DNA of 57,053 nucleotides from a virus, in IMG/VR virus record IMGVR_UViG_3300015206_000001, positions 1 to 57,053 of that record; one strand, 5' to 3'. Positions 26,635-35,952 of this stretch are shown here, one piece after another (the stretch's first letter is position 1; each line of letters opens with the position of its first letter). The translations under genes and the position numbers were made by a program. The notes beneath the pieces are model-generated. The model had not been told where the DNA came from and did not search any database. It saw only the letters and a program-made list of their open reading frames with translations.

Positions 26635-26855
26635 AGCCCCTTCTGGCTGGTGAAGCGATAGTTTCGCGTGATCTTTGTGCCCTGCAGGTCGGCGATGTCG
26701 GTATCGACGTCCTTGATCGCGGCCTGGATGTCGGCCACCGACCGGAAGGTCTGCTTGTAATCGCCGATGGCGACTTCGTGCGCGCCGGTGCCAAGCGCGC
26801 GCTTCAGCGCATCACGCCTAGCGTTCAGGATGGCCAAACTATCGGGCATACTCAA
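26631..26855 (-). CDS. gpW-like head-tail joining protein
   Basis: 74 residues between large terminase and portal, with ATGA overlaps on both sides; this is the lambda gpW place. The sequence (LNARRDALKRALGTGAHEVA, then YKQTFRSVADIQAAIKDVD) matches the helix-hairpin-helix pattern of gpW. gpW plugs the portal after packaging. Confidence 0.75.
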   Translation of the reverse strand: MSMPDSLAILNARRDALKRALGTGAHEVAIGDYKQTFRSVADIQAAIKDVDTDIADLQGTKITRNYRFTSQKGL

Positions 26856-28837
26856 TCCATGTAATCGGAGCGCGAGACACGGCGGGCGTAACGTGATGAC
26901 GGCGCGTCCTTGGCGGGCGTGGTAGCCGGCGCTGACGGCGCTGGCGAAGCGGCAGCCGGCGCGGCTACCGGAAGGGCCGGCGCGCGCAACAGATCCTCAA
27001 GATCACCCTGCGGCGCCGATGCCTGGGTTTCCCGTTCCGCTTCCATGCGGTTCCAGATCGCGTCAGGAAGTCCGCGGACGCCCCATTTGATCGCGGCGGC
27101 TTCCGCCTGCAGATGGGTGTCCAGCGCTTCATTGGCCTGGGCGGGGTCCTTGGTCCAGCGATAGACCACGAAACCCTGGCGATTCTTTTCGGGCGTGCGG
27201 CGCTCGGCAGTGAACTGCCGGAAATATTCGTCATCGAGGCCGCGCGGGAAAGCGACATAGCCGCGGACAAGCGGATCCGGCTTCGCCACGTTGCGATAGA
27301 GCGCCATCTTCAGCACGGAGGTTCCGAAATTGAAGAAGCGGCTCGAATAACGCAGCAACTTTCCGGTGCGCTCGTTGCGTTCTTTCTTGACCTTGGCCAG
27401 CAGCGGCGCGGAGTCCTCGCCCCGGCCGCGGACCATGATCAGCTTCGACGCCGGATGTCGCTTGGCAAAGCTCCAGACTTCCTCTGTCCAGGCGTTGCCG
27501 TCGATCGCCGTCATCTCGATGCCGATGCGGTGACCGAAGGCATTCGGCCATGTCTGTTTCTGGAGCCCGTCGAGCCGATCCTGGCACACCGGCTCGGAGA
27601 TGTGCCCGGGAATGACACCGTAGTCGACAACGAATCGTCGGCGATCTCTTCCGAACGCCACCGCCTGCCATTCCACGCGGTCGATCTGACAGTCGATCCC
27701 GATGAAGATCACCAGCGCACCGGGTGGAAGTGTTCCCCGGGCATAATCGGATTGCGCGGCGCGATCGCGCAAACTCTCCCATGGCGGCGATTCACCCTGG
27801 GTACGATAGGCGCGACCGGCGGTGTCGTTCGAAAACGTCTGTTCGGAGGCGGCATCACCTCTAGCCTTCAGCCACTCGCGGGCGATCCGTTCGAAGCTCT
27901 GCAGGAACGAATAGGCCGACCAGATCCAGAAGGAGCGATGCTGCCGGCGCGCGTTCTCATTCGATGCTCGCCACTGCAACCGCGCCAGCATCTGCGGGCG
28001 GTGATGCTCCTCGATTTCGCATCCGCACGCGGTGCAGGTGAAGTGCGCGAGCTCCGGATGTTCCGGATCGAGCGCCGCCAGCATATTCTCCCATTCCAAC
28101 ACCTGGAATTCATCGCAGTGTGGACACGGAACGAACGGCTTTTCCTGCGAGCCGAGTTCATAGGCCCGCGTAATGCGGCAGCCAGGCATCACCAGCGGAG
28201 TGCCCAGCTTCAGGATCTTCGCGAACTCATGAGCGCGCGACCGGCTATCGGCTTGCGCTTCCGGATCACCCGCGGAATTCATCTCCCATTTCGAGAGATC
28301 ATCCTGCGCCTGGCGGCGCATCGACACCTGAGACAGCGATGACGGCGAGTTCGCTCCCGAAATCAGGATGCAGCCGAGGCCGTCCTTGTGCTCCTTCATC
28401 AGGATTGCGTCGGAGCCGTCGCGCGATTTCTGCGGAAAGATCCGCGCTAGCGCCGTGGTCCCTCGCAGCATCGGCGCCAGCTTCAGCTTCGACCAGCGCC
28501 GCGCGTTGTCCTCAGTTGGATGCGTATACAGAAAATCGCAAGGGTCCAGCGCCAGCGAACCGGCGGTGAAGACGTTGCCCACCACAGTCTTGCCGACCTG
28601 AGCAGAGCCGACCACCGTGACGATGCGGCAGGGATCGTCCGGACCGAGCGCTCGGAAGACTTCGTCGAAGTACGGAAACAGCTTCCGGTTATACGGACCG
28701 GGGAACGGCGATTCCCGATCGGTGAATACGATGTTGCTCTCGGCCCAGGCGATGAAATCAACCGGCGGCGGTGGATCGAGCGCAAGTGCCGCGGCTTCCA
28801 TCGCCAGGCGATCGGCGTTCGTGATCTGGATCGTCAT
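26852..28837 (-). CDS. Terminase large subunit (lambda GpA family)
   Basis: 661 residues. Walker A GSAQVGKT lies at residues 77-84; CPHC and CTACGC pairs in the middle fit a zinc ribbon; GIDCQIDRVEWQAVAFGRD begins the nuclease domain. It powers DNA packaging and cuts the concatemer, which for the GpA family is usually at cos sites. The C-terminal ~50 residues are Ala/Pro-rich. It is flanked by the small subunit and gpW with 4-bp overlaps. Confidence 0.93.
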   Translation of the reverse strand: MTIQITNADRLAMEAAALALDPPPPVDFIAWAESNIVFTDRESPFPGPYNRKLFPYFDEVFRALGPDDPCRIVTVVGSAQVGKTVVGNVFTAGSLALDPCDFLYTHPTEDNARRWSKLKLAPMLRGTTALARIFPQKSRDGSDAILMKEHKDGLGCILISGANSPSSLSQVSMRRQAQDDLSKWEMNSAGDPEAQADSRSRAHEFAKILKLGTPLVMPGCRITRAYELGSQEKPFVPCPHCDEFQVLEWENMLAALDPEHPELAHFTCTACGCEIEEHHRPQMLARLQWRASNENARRQHRSFWIWSAYSFLQSFERIAREWLKARGDAASEQTFSNDTAGRAYRTQGESPPWESLRDRAAQSDYARGTLPPGALVIFIGIDCQIDRVEWQAVAFGRDRRRFVVDYGVIPGHISEPVCQDRLDGLQKQTWPNAFGHRIGIEMTAIDGNAWTEEVWSFAKRHPASKLIMVRGRGEDSAPLLAKVKKERNERTGKLLRYSSRFFNFGTSVLKMALYRNVAKPDPLVRGYVAFPRGLDDEYFRQFTAERRTPEKNRQGFVVYRWTKDPAQANEALDTHLQAEAAAIKWGVRGLPDAIWNRMEAERETQASAPQGDLEDLLRAPALPVAAPAAASPAPSAPATTPAKDAPSSRYARRVSRSDYMD

Positions 28838-29529
28838 TCGTCGCCGTCGGCTTCATCGTCAGCGGCCAGTTCCTGCTCGATCGTCGCCGGCATCTGTTCG
28901 GCGACACGGCGGACCGCCGCAGCGGCGTCTCCCCTCACCTTACGGAAGTCGTTTCGCAGCAGATGCAGCACGTCACGCTGCGGCACCTGGAAGCGCGCGG
29001 CGATCGACGCCGCGAAGCTCGACAGCGCGCCGTCGAAAATCGTGACCAGCTGGACCGCGATCTTGCCGAATTGAGCCTGCGAGGCTTCGGCGTTGACCAG
29101 AAGGCCCGCGCGGGTTGCCTCTTCCTCGGCGTTCTTACGGTTCTGTCGGCGGAGCTGCTCGAGCCGCTCGCGCTTGATCTTCTCTTCGATCGGATCGAGG
29201 CGGACAGCATCAGCTGCAGGTTCGGTCGGCGGCGCAAGCGGCGTTGAAACCGGTTGTGTAGCGGGCGCCGGCGCGAGAGCGTCCAGCCTGGTCATCAAGC
29301 CGTTGCCGGTGCGCTGGACGATGTCCAGTTTCCGGTTCAGCTGTGCGACCGCGATGCTCTCGCGGATCTGCGCGTTACGCCCCTCGCCGACAATCGCAGC
29401 GCCGGAGATTTTCTTTTCCGAAATCCACTGCGACACGCGACCAGGCGAGACGTTGCGGCGTTTAGCGAAGGTGCCCTTCGAAATCACATCAGGATCAGGC
29501 GACGCGGCCAATGCGGCTCCGGACTCCAT
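28834..29529 (-). CDS. Terminase small subunit (Nu1-like)
   Basis: 231 residues. The N-terminus carries a helix-turn-helix (KGTFAKRRNVSPGRVSQWIS), followed by a linker and a coiled coil (PIEEKIKRERLEQLRRQNRK) for assembly, ending acidic. The HTH would recognise the packaging site; three TTTAGGC repeats lie just upstream of its start (29543-29591). Stop overlaps the large subunit start. Confidence 0.82.
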   Translation of the reverse strand: MESGAALAASPDPDVISKGTFAKRRNVSPGRVSQWISEKKISGAAIVGEGRNAQIRESIAVAQLNRKLDIVQRTGNGLMTRLDALAPAPATQPVSTPLAPPTEPAADAVRLDPIEEKIKRERLEQLRRQNRKNAEEEATRAGLLVNAEASQAQFGKIAVQLVTIFDGALSSFAASIAARFQVPQRDVLHLLRNDFRKVRGDAAAAVRRVAEQMPATIEQELAADDEADGDE

Positions 29530-29542
29530 CGGGTTTCTCGAA

Positions 29543-29591
29543 TTTAGGCCGCTCTTTAGCTGTTTAGGCCCCCAAAACTGGTTGTTTAGGC
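29543..29591. promoter_or_regulatory. Three direct repeats TTTAGGC upstream of terminase: candidate cosB/packaging site
   Basis: TTTAGGC occurs at 29543-29549, 29563-29569 and 29585-29591, at 20- and 22-bp spacing, with a partial CTTTAGC between the first two. In lambda the small terminase binds three R repeats (cosB) placed between cosN and the Nu1 gene. Place, number and phasing are similar; binding itself is inferred. The remaining non-coding part to 29710 is GC-rich and may hold cosN. Confidence 0.5.
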
Positions 29592-29710
29592 TGCAAAATC
29601 GCGCTGTGTCTGCCGATAACTCGGGCTGCTGCGGAGTCGCAGGGGGTGGTGGCCGGGGGAGGACCCGCGGCTATATTGCGTTGCGACAGGCGCAGGAGGG
29701 GCGGAGGGCC

Positions 29711-30256
29711 TCAGCCCCGGGGGGCATGCCCGGCCAGGAGCGCCGCGACCTCGTGTTCGACCCGCGCCGGCAGCTCGGTGGCAACGGTGGCGAGAAACAT
29801 CGCAGCCGTCTCGCCCTTGACCATCTCGGCAGGCAGCGCCGGTCCCCACATCTTGCGGATGGGATTGCGGCCCTTCCCCATCCGGATGAAGGCCTGACCA
29901 CCCAATGACGGCGCGATGAATGAATGAGGGAAGACGCGACGCTTGCCCCATACGTTGGCCGAGACGCCGCGGTTGGTCTGTCGCGCACTGAATTCCTTCA
30001 GCGGGATATATCCACCGCGCGCCGCGATACGAAAGCTGCCCTGGTCGTAGCTCGCGCGCTGCACAAGAAGTGCTTTCTTCGCCGTGCTGTATTTGACACT
30101 GGTTTGCTTGGCCAGCGACCGCGCAACCAGCGTGACCATCTTGTCGCCGGTGTGGTTCACCGCGCGGCGGATCGCATGCGGCATCTGATTGCCGAGCTGG
30201 CGCAAAACCTTTTCGACGCTGATCAGCGACGAAACGTCGGCCGAGATCTCAAACAT
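29711..30256 (-). CDS. Prophage minor tail protein Z-like
   Basis: 181 residues. MFEISADVSSLISVEKVLRQ, AIRRAVNHTGDKMVTLVARS and the closing VATELPARVEHEVAALL are typical of minor tail protein Z/tail completion proteins. Unlike in lambda, where Z follows FII, it lies upstream of the terminase genes. It would act at tail completion or head-tail joining. Confidence 0.75.
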   Translation of the reverse strand: MFEISADVSSLISVEKVLRQLGNQMPHAIRRAVNHTGDKMVTLVARSLAKQTSVKYSTAKKALLVQRASYDQGSFRIAARGGYIPLKEFSARQTNRGVSANVWGKRRVFPHSFIAPSLGGQAFIRMGKGRNPIRKMWGPALPAEMVKGETAAMFLATVATELPARVEHEVAALLAGHAPRG

Positions 30257-30435
30257 CAGCGACGCGTCCGCAACTTCGTCAGCATTTCGCGGCGAGTTTG
30301 CGCGGAACGTGCATCTTGCGCAAAGCTTTGCGCCGATCGGGCCAGCTCGTTCATGGCCGAGCGAACCTGACCATTTCCGGCATTCACAACGGCGCGCCGC
30401 AGCGATTGCTTACGTTCATTGCAGCGGCAGCCCAT
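30256..30435 (-). CDS. Small basic protein, unknown
   Basis: 59 residues from ATG at 30435 after GGAGAGCTTC. Begins MGCRCNERKQ and is otherwise helical and Arg-rich, ending KLRTRR; its stop overlaps the Z-like start. The N-terminal CRC pair could bind metal. No family recognised. Confidence 0.55.
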   Translation of the reverse strand: MGCRCNERKQSLRRAVVNAGNGQVRSAMNELARSAQSFAQDARSAQTRREMLTKLRTRR

Positions 30436-30545
30436 GAAGCTCTCCAAAAGCGGCTGCGCCCGCCGCGGGGTTTCCGGGGCGGGCGCTGGACGTAGTTCCG
30501 ATGGTTGGCATCATGTCAATGAGTCGCCCCCAAAACGCAAGCCCC

Positions 30546-31451
30546 CTACTTCGCGGTTTCCACGGCCGGCTCAATCCCACGTCGCGGGGGAGGGCCAGCT
30601 CGCGGGCGATCCGGCTTCAGAGGCAGCGTTCGCATCGGGCCGACATAGCCAAACTTGACTGGGATGATGCGCGAAATCCATTCGTCGCTGTCTATCCAAG
30701 GCGCGGATGCGGCCTTAGGCGGCAATGCTTCGAACTTTTCTAGCGCCAATTCTGCCGCCAGCTTTACGAGAGCCTGGTGCCAGGCGAAATAGTCGGCACG
30801 GACCATCAGGACGGAAAGCGGCGACGGCGACCAGGTCACCGGGCAATGCGATCCCAGCGAGTAAAGGTTTTTGCCGCGGCATTCACCCACGATTGCAGCG
30901 TGTTGCGGCTTGAACTGCGACGGGGTCATTTCAGGAAGGGGCACATCGTTCCAGTCGGGTCGCGTACCCTTGATCGCATGTGCCGTGACCAACACGCCGG
31001 TCTTGACGCTACCGACCATCAGCACATCGCGCGGACGGTCAACGAAGAGAGTGGCGCCCTTGTCGCCAAAGAACGCTTTCAGGGCTTTATTGCCGGCGTT
31101 GCCCCACCCCACTTCCGTCGTCCTACCCCCTCGCTTGTGCACCGGCACAACATCGTTGATCGAGATCAAACCTGTGAGATCGCCGGCTATCGCGTCGAAA
31201 TGCACTTTCCAGTCGATCACGGTCTCGCCGAGCGCTGAGACCGCGACTTCAATTCGCTCCGCGTCTTTGTCAGGCAAACCGAAATGCGAATAGCGTTGCG
31301 CGGCGCCATGCCCACTGTCGACGCCGCCATGGTTCGAATAGTCCTGAATTTTATCCCAGATGCCTTCCGCAGCGGAACACTGCCGCTTCGATAGTTCGTC
31401 GACGTATACCCATCGCAGCAGGAGCTCGATGTCCATCTTCACTTTTTCCAT
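30546..31451 (-). CDS. Conserved-looking phage protein of unknown function
   Basis: 301 residues, between the iteron region and the packaging module. The N-terminal ~60 residues (LLLRWVYVDELSKRQCSAAE, IWDKIQDYSNHG) look helical and might bind DNA. The middle contains LFVDRPRDVLMVGSVKTGVL and TPSQFKPQHAAIVGECRGKN. Pro/Arg-rich C-terminus. Similar genes sit at this boundary in other alphaproteobacterial phages as far as I recall, so a late-gene regulator is conceivable; not shown. Confidence 0.6.
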   Translation of the reverse strand: MEKVKMDIELLLRWVYVDELSKRQCSAAEGIWDKIQDYSNHGGVDSGHGAAQRYSHFGLPDKDAERIEVAVSALGETVIDWKVHFDAIAGDLTGLISINDVVPVHKRGGRTTEVGWGNAGNKALKAFFGDKGATLFVDRPRDVLMVGSVKTGVLVTAHAIKGTRPDWNDVPLPEMTPSQFKPQHAAIVGECRGKNLYSLGSHCPVTWSPSPLSVLMVRADYFAWHQALVKLAAELALEKFEALPPKAASAPWIDSDEWISRIIPVKFGYVGPMRTLPLKPDRPRAGPPPRRGIEPAVETAK

Positions 31452-31502
31452 TTTCGTGATGCTCCAACATTGCCGAATGCCCTCCGATTTGCTGGCCGTC
31501 AG

Positions 31503-31527
31503 AAACCCTTCCGATCTGGAAGGGTTT
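31503..31527 (+). terminator. Strong hairpin with T-tract between primase and 301-aa gene
   Basis: AAACCCTTCC and GGAAGGGTTT arms (10 bp) enclose a 5-base loop. On the plus strand the T-tract continues (TTTTTC), so it is a better terminator for rightward RNA; on the minus strand only TTT follows. It could block antisense transcription into the iteron region or separate early and late leftward transcripts. Confidence 0.6.
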
Positions 31528-31593
31528 TTCGCTTGAGAAACTGTTCTGCCCAGGAACCGTTTTAATGAAACTCACATCGATAGAACTTTCTTT

Positions 31594-31913
31594 GCGAGGG
31601 TTTGCGAGGGTTAGAGAGAGTTTAAGAAAGCAAGTGCGAGGGTTTTTGTCTTTCTTCTTCAATTTGTTAGTAAGAAAACGCGAGGGTAGAGAGGGTTTTC
31701 CCATGTGATGCCTGAGTCAGTTTACTGATGCGCTTCGCTCTCTCCTCCGCCCTCCCCGTGCGGCCCCGCGCCCCTCCTCGCATGTGTATGCGCGCGCGAG
31801 ACCCTCGCAACCCTCGCACAAAACGCGGAAACGCTTGTGTTGTAGGCATATTTCGACGCGCGAGGGTTTTTAGCAAACCCTCGACGGACCCTCGCAATGA
31901 CGCCAACCCTCGG
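31594..31913. repeat. Iteron-like GCGAGGG repeat cluster, candidate replication origin
   Basis: Exact GCGAGGG occurs at 31594, 31604, 31636, 31680 and 31860 on the plus strand. Its complement CCCTCGC occurs at 31802, 31811 and 31889, with near-copies CCCTCGA at 31878 and CCCTCGG at 31907. A further GCGAGGG lies inside the primase gene at 33658. The stretch is non-coding (31452-31934), beside the primase/helicase gene, and partly T-rich. Repeats of this kind usually bind an initiator or act as a single-strand origin. Confidence 0.6.
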
Positions 31914-31934
31914 TGGCGTTTTCGCAACAGATGA

Positions 31935-34900
31935 TCAGAACGGCTCACGTTCCATCCCTTCGTTCGGCGGTTGTTCGTGCGGTGGTGGTTGGCCTCGGCC
32001 TTCGGTCTGAGGCAGATCGTGCAGCGCGACGTCGACATAGACGTGCACCCGCTTGGTGTCGTCGCGTGTCAGTTTCTTTTTCATGGTGAGGCCGAAACGG
32101 GTCTCGAACATCTTCGCCATGCCGTTGACCTCGCACCAGGCCTTGTAGGCCACGTACATCGCGCGACCGGTCACACCTGCTCCACCGACATCCGGACGCA
32201 CGTGCGCGGCTATAAACTGCCCGCAAGGGTCCATCTCAGCGAAGTGGTCGGCTGTCGTCTTCAAGACGTCGTCTGAGAGGATGAAGCCATTGTTGAGGAA
32301 ATCCAGTGCTCCTTCGATCAGCCAGTTGAGAATGCCCGATCCGCCCGCAACGATCTCGGTGACGACGTCCTCGAAGTCACGATGCTTTTCGGTTGGAAGC
32401 GTTACCGACCATTCGACGATCGCCAGGCGACGCTGCATGCCGCCGTCGGAACCATCGAACTTCGGTTCGCCGTTGCCGCTCATGTGAGGCTTGCCGGTCG
32501 GCTTGAATTCGAAATAACCTTTGTACATCGTGCGCACGGGCCAGCGTTCGCCGCCGGTCAGCTTCTTGATGGTTTCCATCTTCAGCGGCGCGTCTTTCGG
32601 CAATTCGGCGATGCGCATATAGCGCTTGGCATAGCAGCGCGCGATGTCAGGCGTTGGCGCGCTCGGATTGTTCTGCACCTGGCCGGAAACGGATTCCGCG
32701 GGTAACCCGACCGACAGCCCGTCGCCGAACACGCGGGCCAGCACCTCGAGGTAAACGCTCTTACCGTTGCCGCCGGTACCGGTGTGATACATCACCCGCT
32801 GCACCGGTTGCGATGTCAGGCTCATGCCTGAGAACTGCTGGATGGTGCGCCGCTTTTTCGGCTCCGGCTGAAACAGATCGAGGAACACGTTGAATTCGCG
32901 CGCGAACGCCTTTGGATCGTAGGCATAGGGAATGACGGCGGTCAGCATGTCGGCGCGAACGTGGCCGCGTTTTGCCACCAGCCGATATTGCACGCGGCCG
33001 TCGACGACGAGCGAACGCCTGCCATTTGGATCCGGATTGTCAGGATCATCGATCGGCACGAAGGTCAACGTGTGCGTCAACGTCGCGACCTTGAGCGGGT
33101 CGGCATTGAAGGCATCGGGATGCCGGCGCAGGTGCGGCGCGGCTTCTTTCAGCATGTTCGAAATCCGGCCGGCGTTCTTCGAACCGACACCCCATTTTCG
33201 ATGGTTGGTGCGGCGAGAGGATCTGGCCGAGCGAGCTTTCTTTGCGGTCTTGATCAATTCATTCAGCAGAGCGATCGCCGCGCGCGTTTCGGGCTTGTCG
33301 GAATCTGTGTCGATATCCTTCAGCTCTTTCGCGGCCGCCTCTCCCTCTCTGATCGCGCGTTCCTCGGACGGCGTGAATTCGATGAAATCGGCTTCCAGCT
33401 TGATGAGATCGCCGACGCGCTGCGCGACCAGGCGCGCGCCCGCTGTTCCTCCGGACAAGTCCCAGTGCGTTCCGGTCCAGGCAAGCATTTGGCCAGCTTC
33501 GACATCGTCTTCCTGCCGGACCAGAATATCGTTGCCGAAATAAGCCAGTAGACGCTTGCCGTTGTCGACGTCCGAGTGATCGAGGCTCGCGCAATACCGG
33601 AACGTCTCCTCGCTGATCGTTTCATCCGGCGGTTTGTCGTCGCCACCGTCATCGTTTGCGAGGGTTTGAGGGTCGTTTTTTTCCCCTACGGGGGAACGGG
33701 GGGGCGAAGCGGAAGACGAAAAAGAAGTGGAAGGCGAAGGCTCGGAAAAATCACCGTCTACTGCAGGGGAAGGATGTTCGGACGGCCGCTGGTCGCGGCC
33801 GACTTTCAGTGCGGTCGCTTCGCGACGCACATGATCGAGATCCGCGGGCAGCTTTTTGCCGAGCTTCACCGCGTCTGCGATCACCTTCTTGACCGCGCGG
33901 ACACCATCGTCGCGTATCAGGCCGCATCCAGCGGCCGCCTCCTCGAGCGCGGCCCGCGCGAAGCCCTCGTGCAGGGCGCTGGCGGCCGACAGTGATCCAA
34001 TGCGCTGGCTCGAGGCCTGCAGCATCAGCACGCGTGCTTCGCCCTCGGCCGACTTGACCCTTGCGATCGCGCCGTTGAGCTCGGCCAGGCCGAACTTGCG
34101 GATGGCTTCCGCGATCGCGGCGGGATCTATAGACTCGGCGGGCGCTTGCTCCTCGAAGATTGGTGCCGCGTCGACAATGCCGGCGATGCGCTCGAGGGCC
34201 GCTATAGTAGCGATCTCATCCCCGCGCGTCTCACGCAAGAGATCGTCGAAATCGGAGCCGGCCGGCGCCCATGCGATGCGCACGGTGCGCCCCGGCCTGG
34301 CGTAACGGGTCGCGGCGCGCTCCATCGCGAGTTTCGTGGAGAACGGATCCGATGTTGAATCGCCAAGCAGCACCAGATCTGACACGCTGTCGGGGATGTC
34401 GATCGCAGGCGTGGTCAGGTCGGGCGTGCCGCCCGGCACCTTGATAGGCTTACCGCTCTTCTCGCTCTTCAGCATCGGATGAGTCACCGTGCCGGAGGCC
34501 TTACCTGCCAGGTTACCGAGGTCGCATGCGGACCAGACTGCGCTCGTCGAGAGATCGCGTCCCGTCGACTCCAGCGCCATATAAACTGCGATCGTCTTTT
34601 CGATCGCCTCACCTATCACCAGGAACTTCGGCCGCGGCGGACCGCAAAGCGCGATGAAATTGCCCTGTTTTGACCCGCGCGACTTCTTGGCGTCGAGCAG
34701 TTCGCCCTCGTGCTCGAGCTGCAGCTTTCCTTTCGGCCGATCGAGATCGAGATAGGTGAAATGCAGCCCTTGGAATTCACGGCCGGCATTGATGATCGGC
34801 GCCACCATCGCGGGCCCGCGATGCACAATCGTGTCCTTGTCGACGTGGTAGGGCATCGCCTCGACGCACTTGATCGGCTCTGCGCGATAGGCGGCCGGCG

Positions 34901-35435
34901 GAGGAAATGTCAAACCACGGATGCCGGCATAGATCTCCGCCGAGGAGCCGGCGAACGAATGGGCATGCTGATAGATGTCGCGAACGGTCCGGATCTCGCG
35001 CTGCCGATAGATGTTGTCATCCTCAATCCGTCGGCGTTCGCGCTCGGCCGCCTCGGCCTGCAGTTCCTCGCTCTTTTTGCGCGTCTCCTCCGTGATGACA
35101 CTGCCGCGCGCCGGCGGCGGTTCTCCGGTGATCAGCTCGCACGCGGCCAGGAACGGTACGCCGCAGGTGTGCATCACCATGGCGATAACATCACCGCCAA
35201 CGCCTCCGCGGCGGCAATTGAAGACGCCTTTCGCGGGATTGACCGAAAAGCCGTCCGCCTGGCGCCTGGCGCCTTTCGCATCAGATCCACCGCCGCATAG
35301 CGGACACGGTCCGACGTACTCGCGCGACTTCTTTCGCAGCTTCGCGTTAACGATCCCGCTTTGGGCCACGTCGAGTATCTTGGAATCGAGTGCCCGACGA
35401 CGCCAGGCCTCGTATGCGTCGTCGAGTGAAGTCAC
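31935..35435 (-). CDS. Primase-helicase, D5/P4 type (zinc finger + TOPRIM + SF3 helicase)
   Basis: 1166 residues, GTG start overlapping the upstream stop. A primase zinc finger begins at Cys44/Cys47 with Cys74 following. A TOPRIM-like region has KFLVIGEAIEKT and later DLVLLGDSTSDP. A Ser/Pro-rich linker (~residues 555-610) leads to the D5 N-like domain and a Walker A GTGGNGKS near residue 890, with conserved SGNGEPKF downstream. It would prime and unwind phage DNA at an origin, plausibly the iteron cluster just downstream of its stop. Confidence 0.9.
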   Translation of the reverse strand: MTSLDDAYEAWRRRALDSKILDVAQSGIVNAKLRKKSREYVGPCPLCGGGSDAKGARRQADGFSVNPAKGVFNCRRGGVGGDVIAMVMHTCGVPFLAACELITGEPPPARGSVITEETRKKSEELQAEAAERERRRIEDDNIYRQREIRTVRDIYQHAHSFAGSSAEIYAGIRGLTFPPPAAYRAEPIKCVEAMPYHVDKDTIVHRGPAMVAPIINAGREFQGLHFTYLDLDRPKGKLQLEHEGELLDAKKSRGSKQGNFIALCGPPRPKFLVIGEAIEKTIAVYMALESTGRDLSTSAVWSACDLGNLAGKASGTVTHPMLKSEKSGKPIKVPGGTPDLTTPAIDIPDSVSDLVLLGDSTSDPFSTKLAMERAATRYARPGRTVRIAWAPAGSDFDDLLRETRGDEIATIAALERIAGIVDAAPIFEEQAPAESIDPAAIAEAIRKFGLAELNGAIARVKSAEGEARVLMLQASSQRIGSLSAASALHEGFARAALEEAAAGCGLIRDDGVRAVKKVIADAVKLGKKLPADLDHVRREATALKVGRDQRPSEHPSPAVDGDFSEPSPSTSFSSSASPPRSPVGEKNDPQTLANDDGGDDKPPDETISEETFRYCASLDHSDVDNGKRLLAYFGNDILVRQEDDVEAGQMLAWTGTHWDLSGGTAGARLVAQRVGDLIKLEADFIEFTPSEERAIREGEAAAKELKDIDTDSDKPETRAAIALLNELIKTAKKARSARSSRRTNHRKWGVGSKNAGRISNMLKEAAPHLRRHPDAFNADPLKVATLTHTLTFVPIDDPDNPDPNGRRSLVVDGRVQYRLVAKRGHVRADMLTAVIPYAYDPKAFAREFNVFLDLFQPEPKKRRTIQQFSGMSLTSQPVQRVMYHTGTGGNGKSVYLEVLARVFGDGLSVGLPAESVSGQVQNNPSAPTPDIARCYAKRYMRIAELPKDAPLKMETIKKLTGGERWPVRTMYKGYFEFKPTGKPHMSGNGEPKFDGSDGGMQRRLAIVEWSVTLPTEKHRDFEDVVTEIVAGGSGILNWLIEGALDFLNNGFILSDDVLKTTADHFAEMDPCGQFIAAHVRPDVGGAGVTGRAMYVAYKAWCEVNGMAKMFETRFGLTMKKKLTRDDTKRVHVYVDVALHDLPQTEGRGQPPPHEQPPNEGMEREPF

Positions 35436-35785
35436 GCAGCGACCTCGATCTCTTCATCACCGGTAGCGACCGGCGCCGGCGCGGCTGCCTTCTGCGCCCG
35501 CCGACGTTCCTTGATCCGATCGAGCAGGACATGGTCGGAGAGAATGAGGTCGATCAGCTGCACCACGCCGAACAGGTCGTCACGCTTTTGGATCTGCGAC
35601 GGCATAGGCACGTCGATCAACCCTGCAGCAAGCAGCGTCAGCTGGCTGGATTCAACCCGCGAGGCCTCGGCGAATGCGGCATCCCGCATGCGGTCCAGCG
35701 TGGTCGACTTAGCCGGCGGTAGCTTGCGCATCGCCGCTTCGATCGAGATTTGGCAAGTTTGTTTTACGGCGAGGTTTTGTGTCAT
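35432..35785 (-). CDS. Hypothetical protein upstream of primase
   Basis: 117 residues, overlapping both neighbours by 4 bases. Helical (MRKLPPAKSTTLDRMRDAAF, VVQLIDLILSDHVLLDRIKE) with a disordered Ala/Pro/Glu tail. No family recognised; the tight coupling suggests a replication accessory role. Confidence 0.6.
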   Translation of the reverse strand: MTQNLAVKQTCQISIEAAMRKLPPAKSTTLDRMRDAAFAEASRVESSQLTLLAAGLIDVPMPSQIQKRDDLFGVVQLIDLILSDHVLLDRIKERRRAQKAAAPAPVATGDEEIEVAA

Positions 35786-35952
35786 CGGAAGAAGATCTCT
35801 ATTTTGCAGTTTGCGAAGTTTCGCGTGTCGACGTCGACGCTATCGATCCGCTGTGCGGTCTTTTCCTCGAGATCAACGAGAATTTTTTGAATCGCAGTTT
35901 CCGCTTTTTCGCGCTCCCGTTCGGTCATCGCCGTTGTTGGTCCGGTCGCCAT
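35782..35952 (-). CDS. Small hypothetical protein
   Basis: 56 residues from ATG at 35952 (TAATG overlap with the upstream stop, AAGGAGG nearby). Residues 9-40 are a charged helix (TEREREKAETAIQKILVDLE), then a short strand ending CKIEIFFR. No family recognised. Confidence 0.55.
   Translation of the reverse strand: MATGPTTAMTEREREKAETAIQKILVDLEEKTAQRIDSVDVDTRNFANCKIEIFFR

Noticed and set aside
27113-28342. 409-codon plus-strand frame opposite the large terminase
   Set aside because: Shadow of the terminase gene.
31594-31913. Repeat cluster as a CRISPR array
   Set aside because: Repeats are 7-10 bp, in both orientations, with uneven spacing; no array structure or cas genes.
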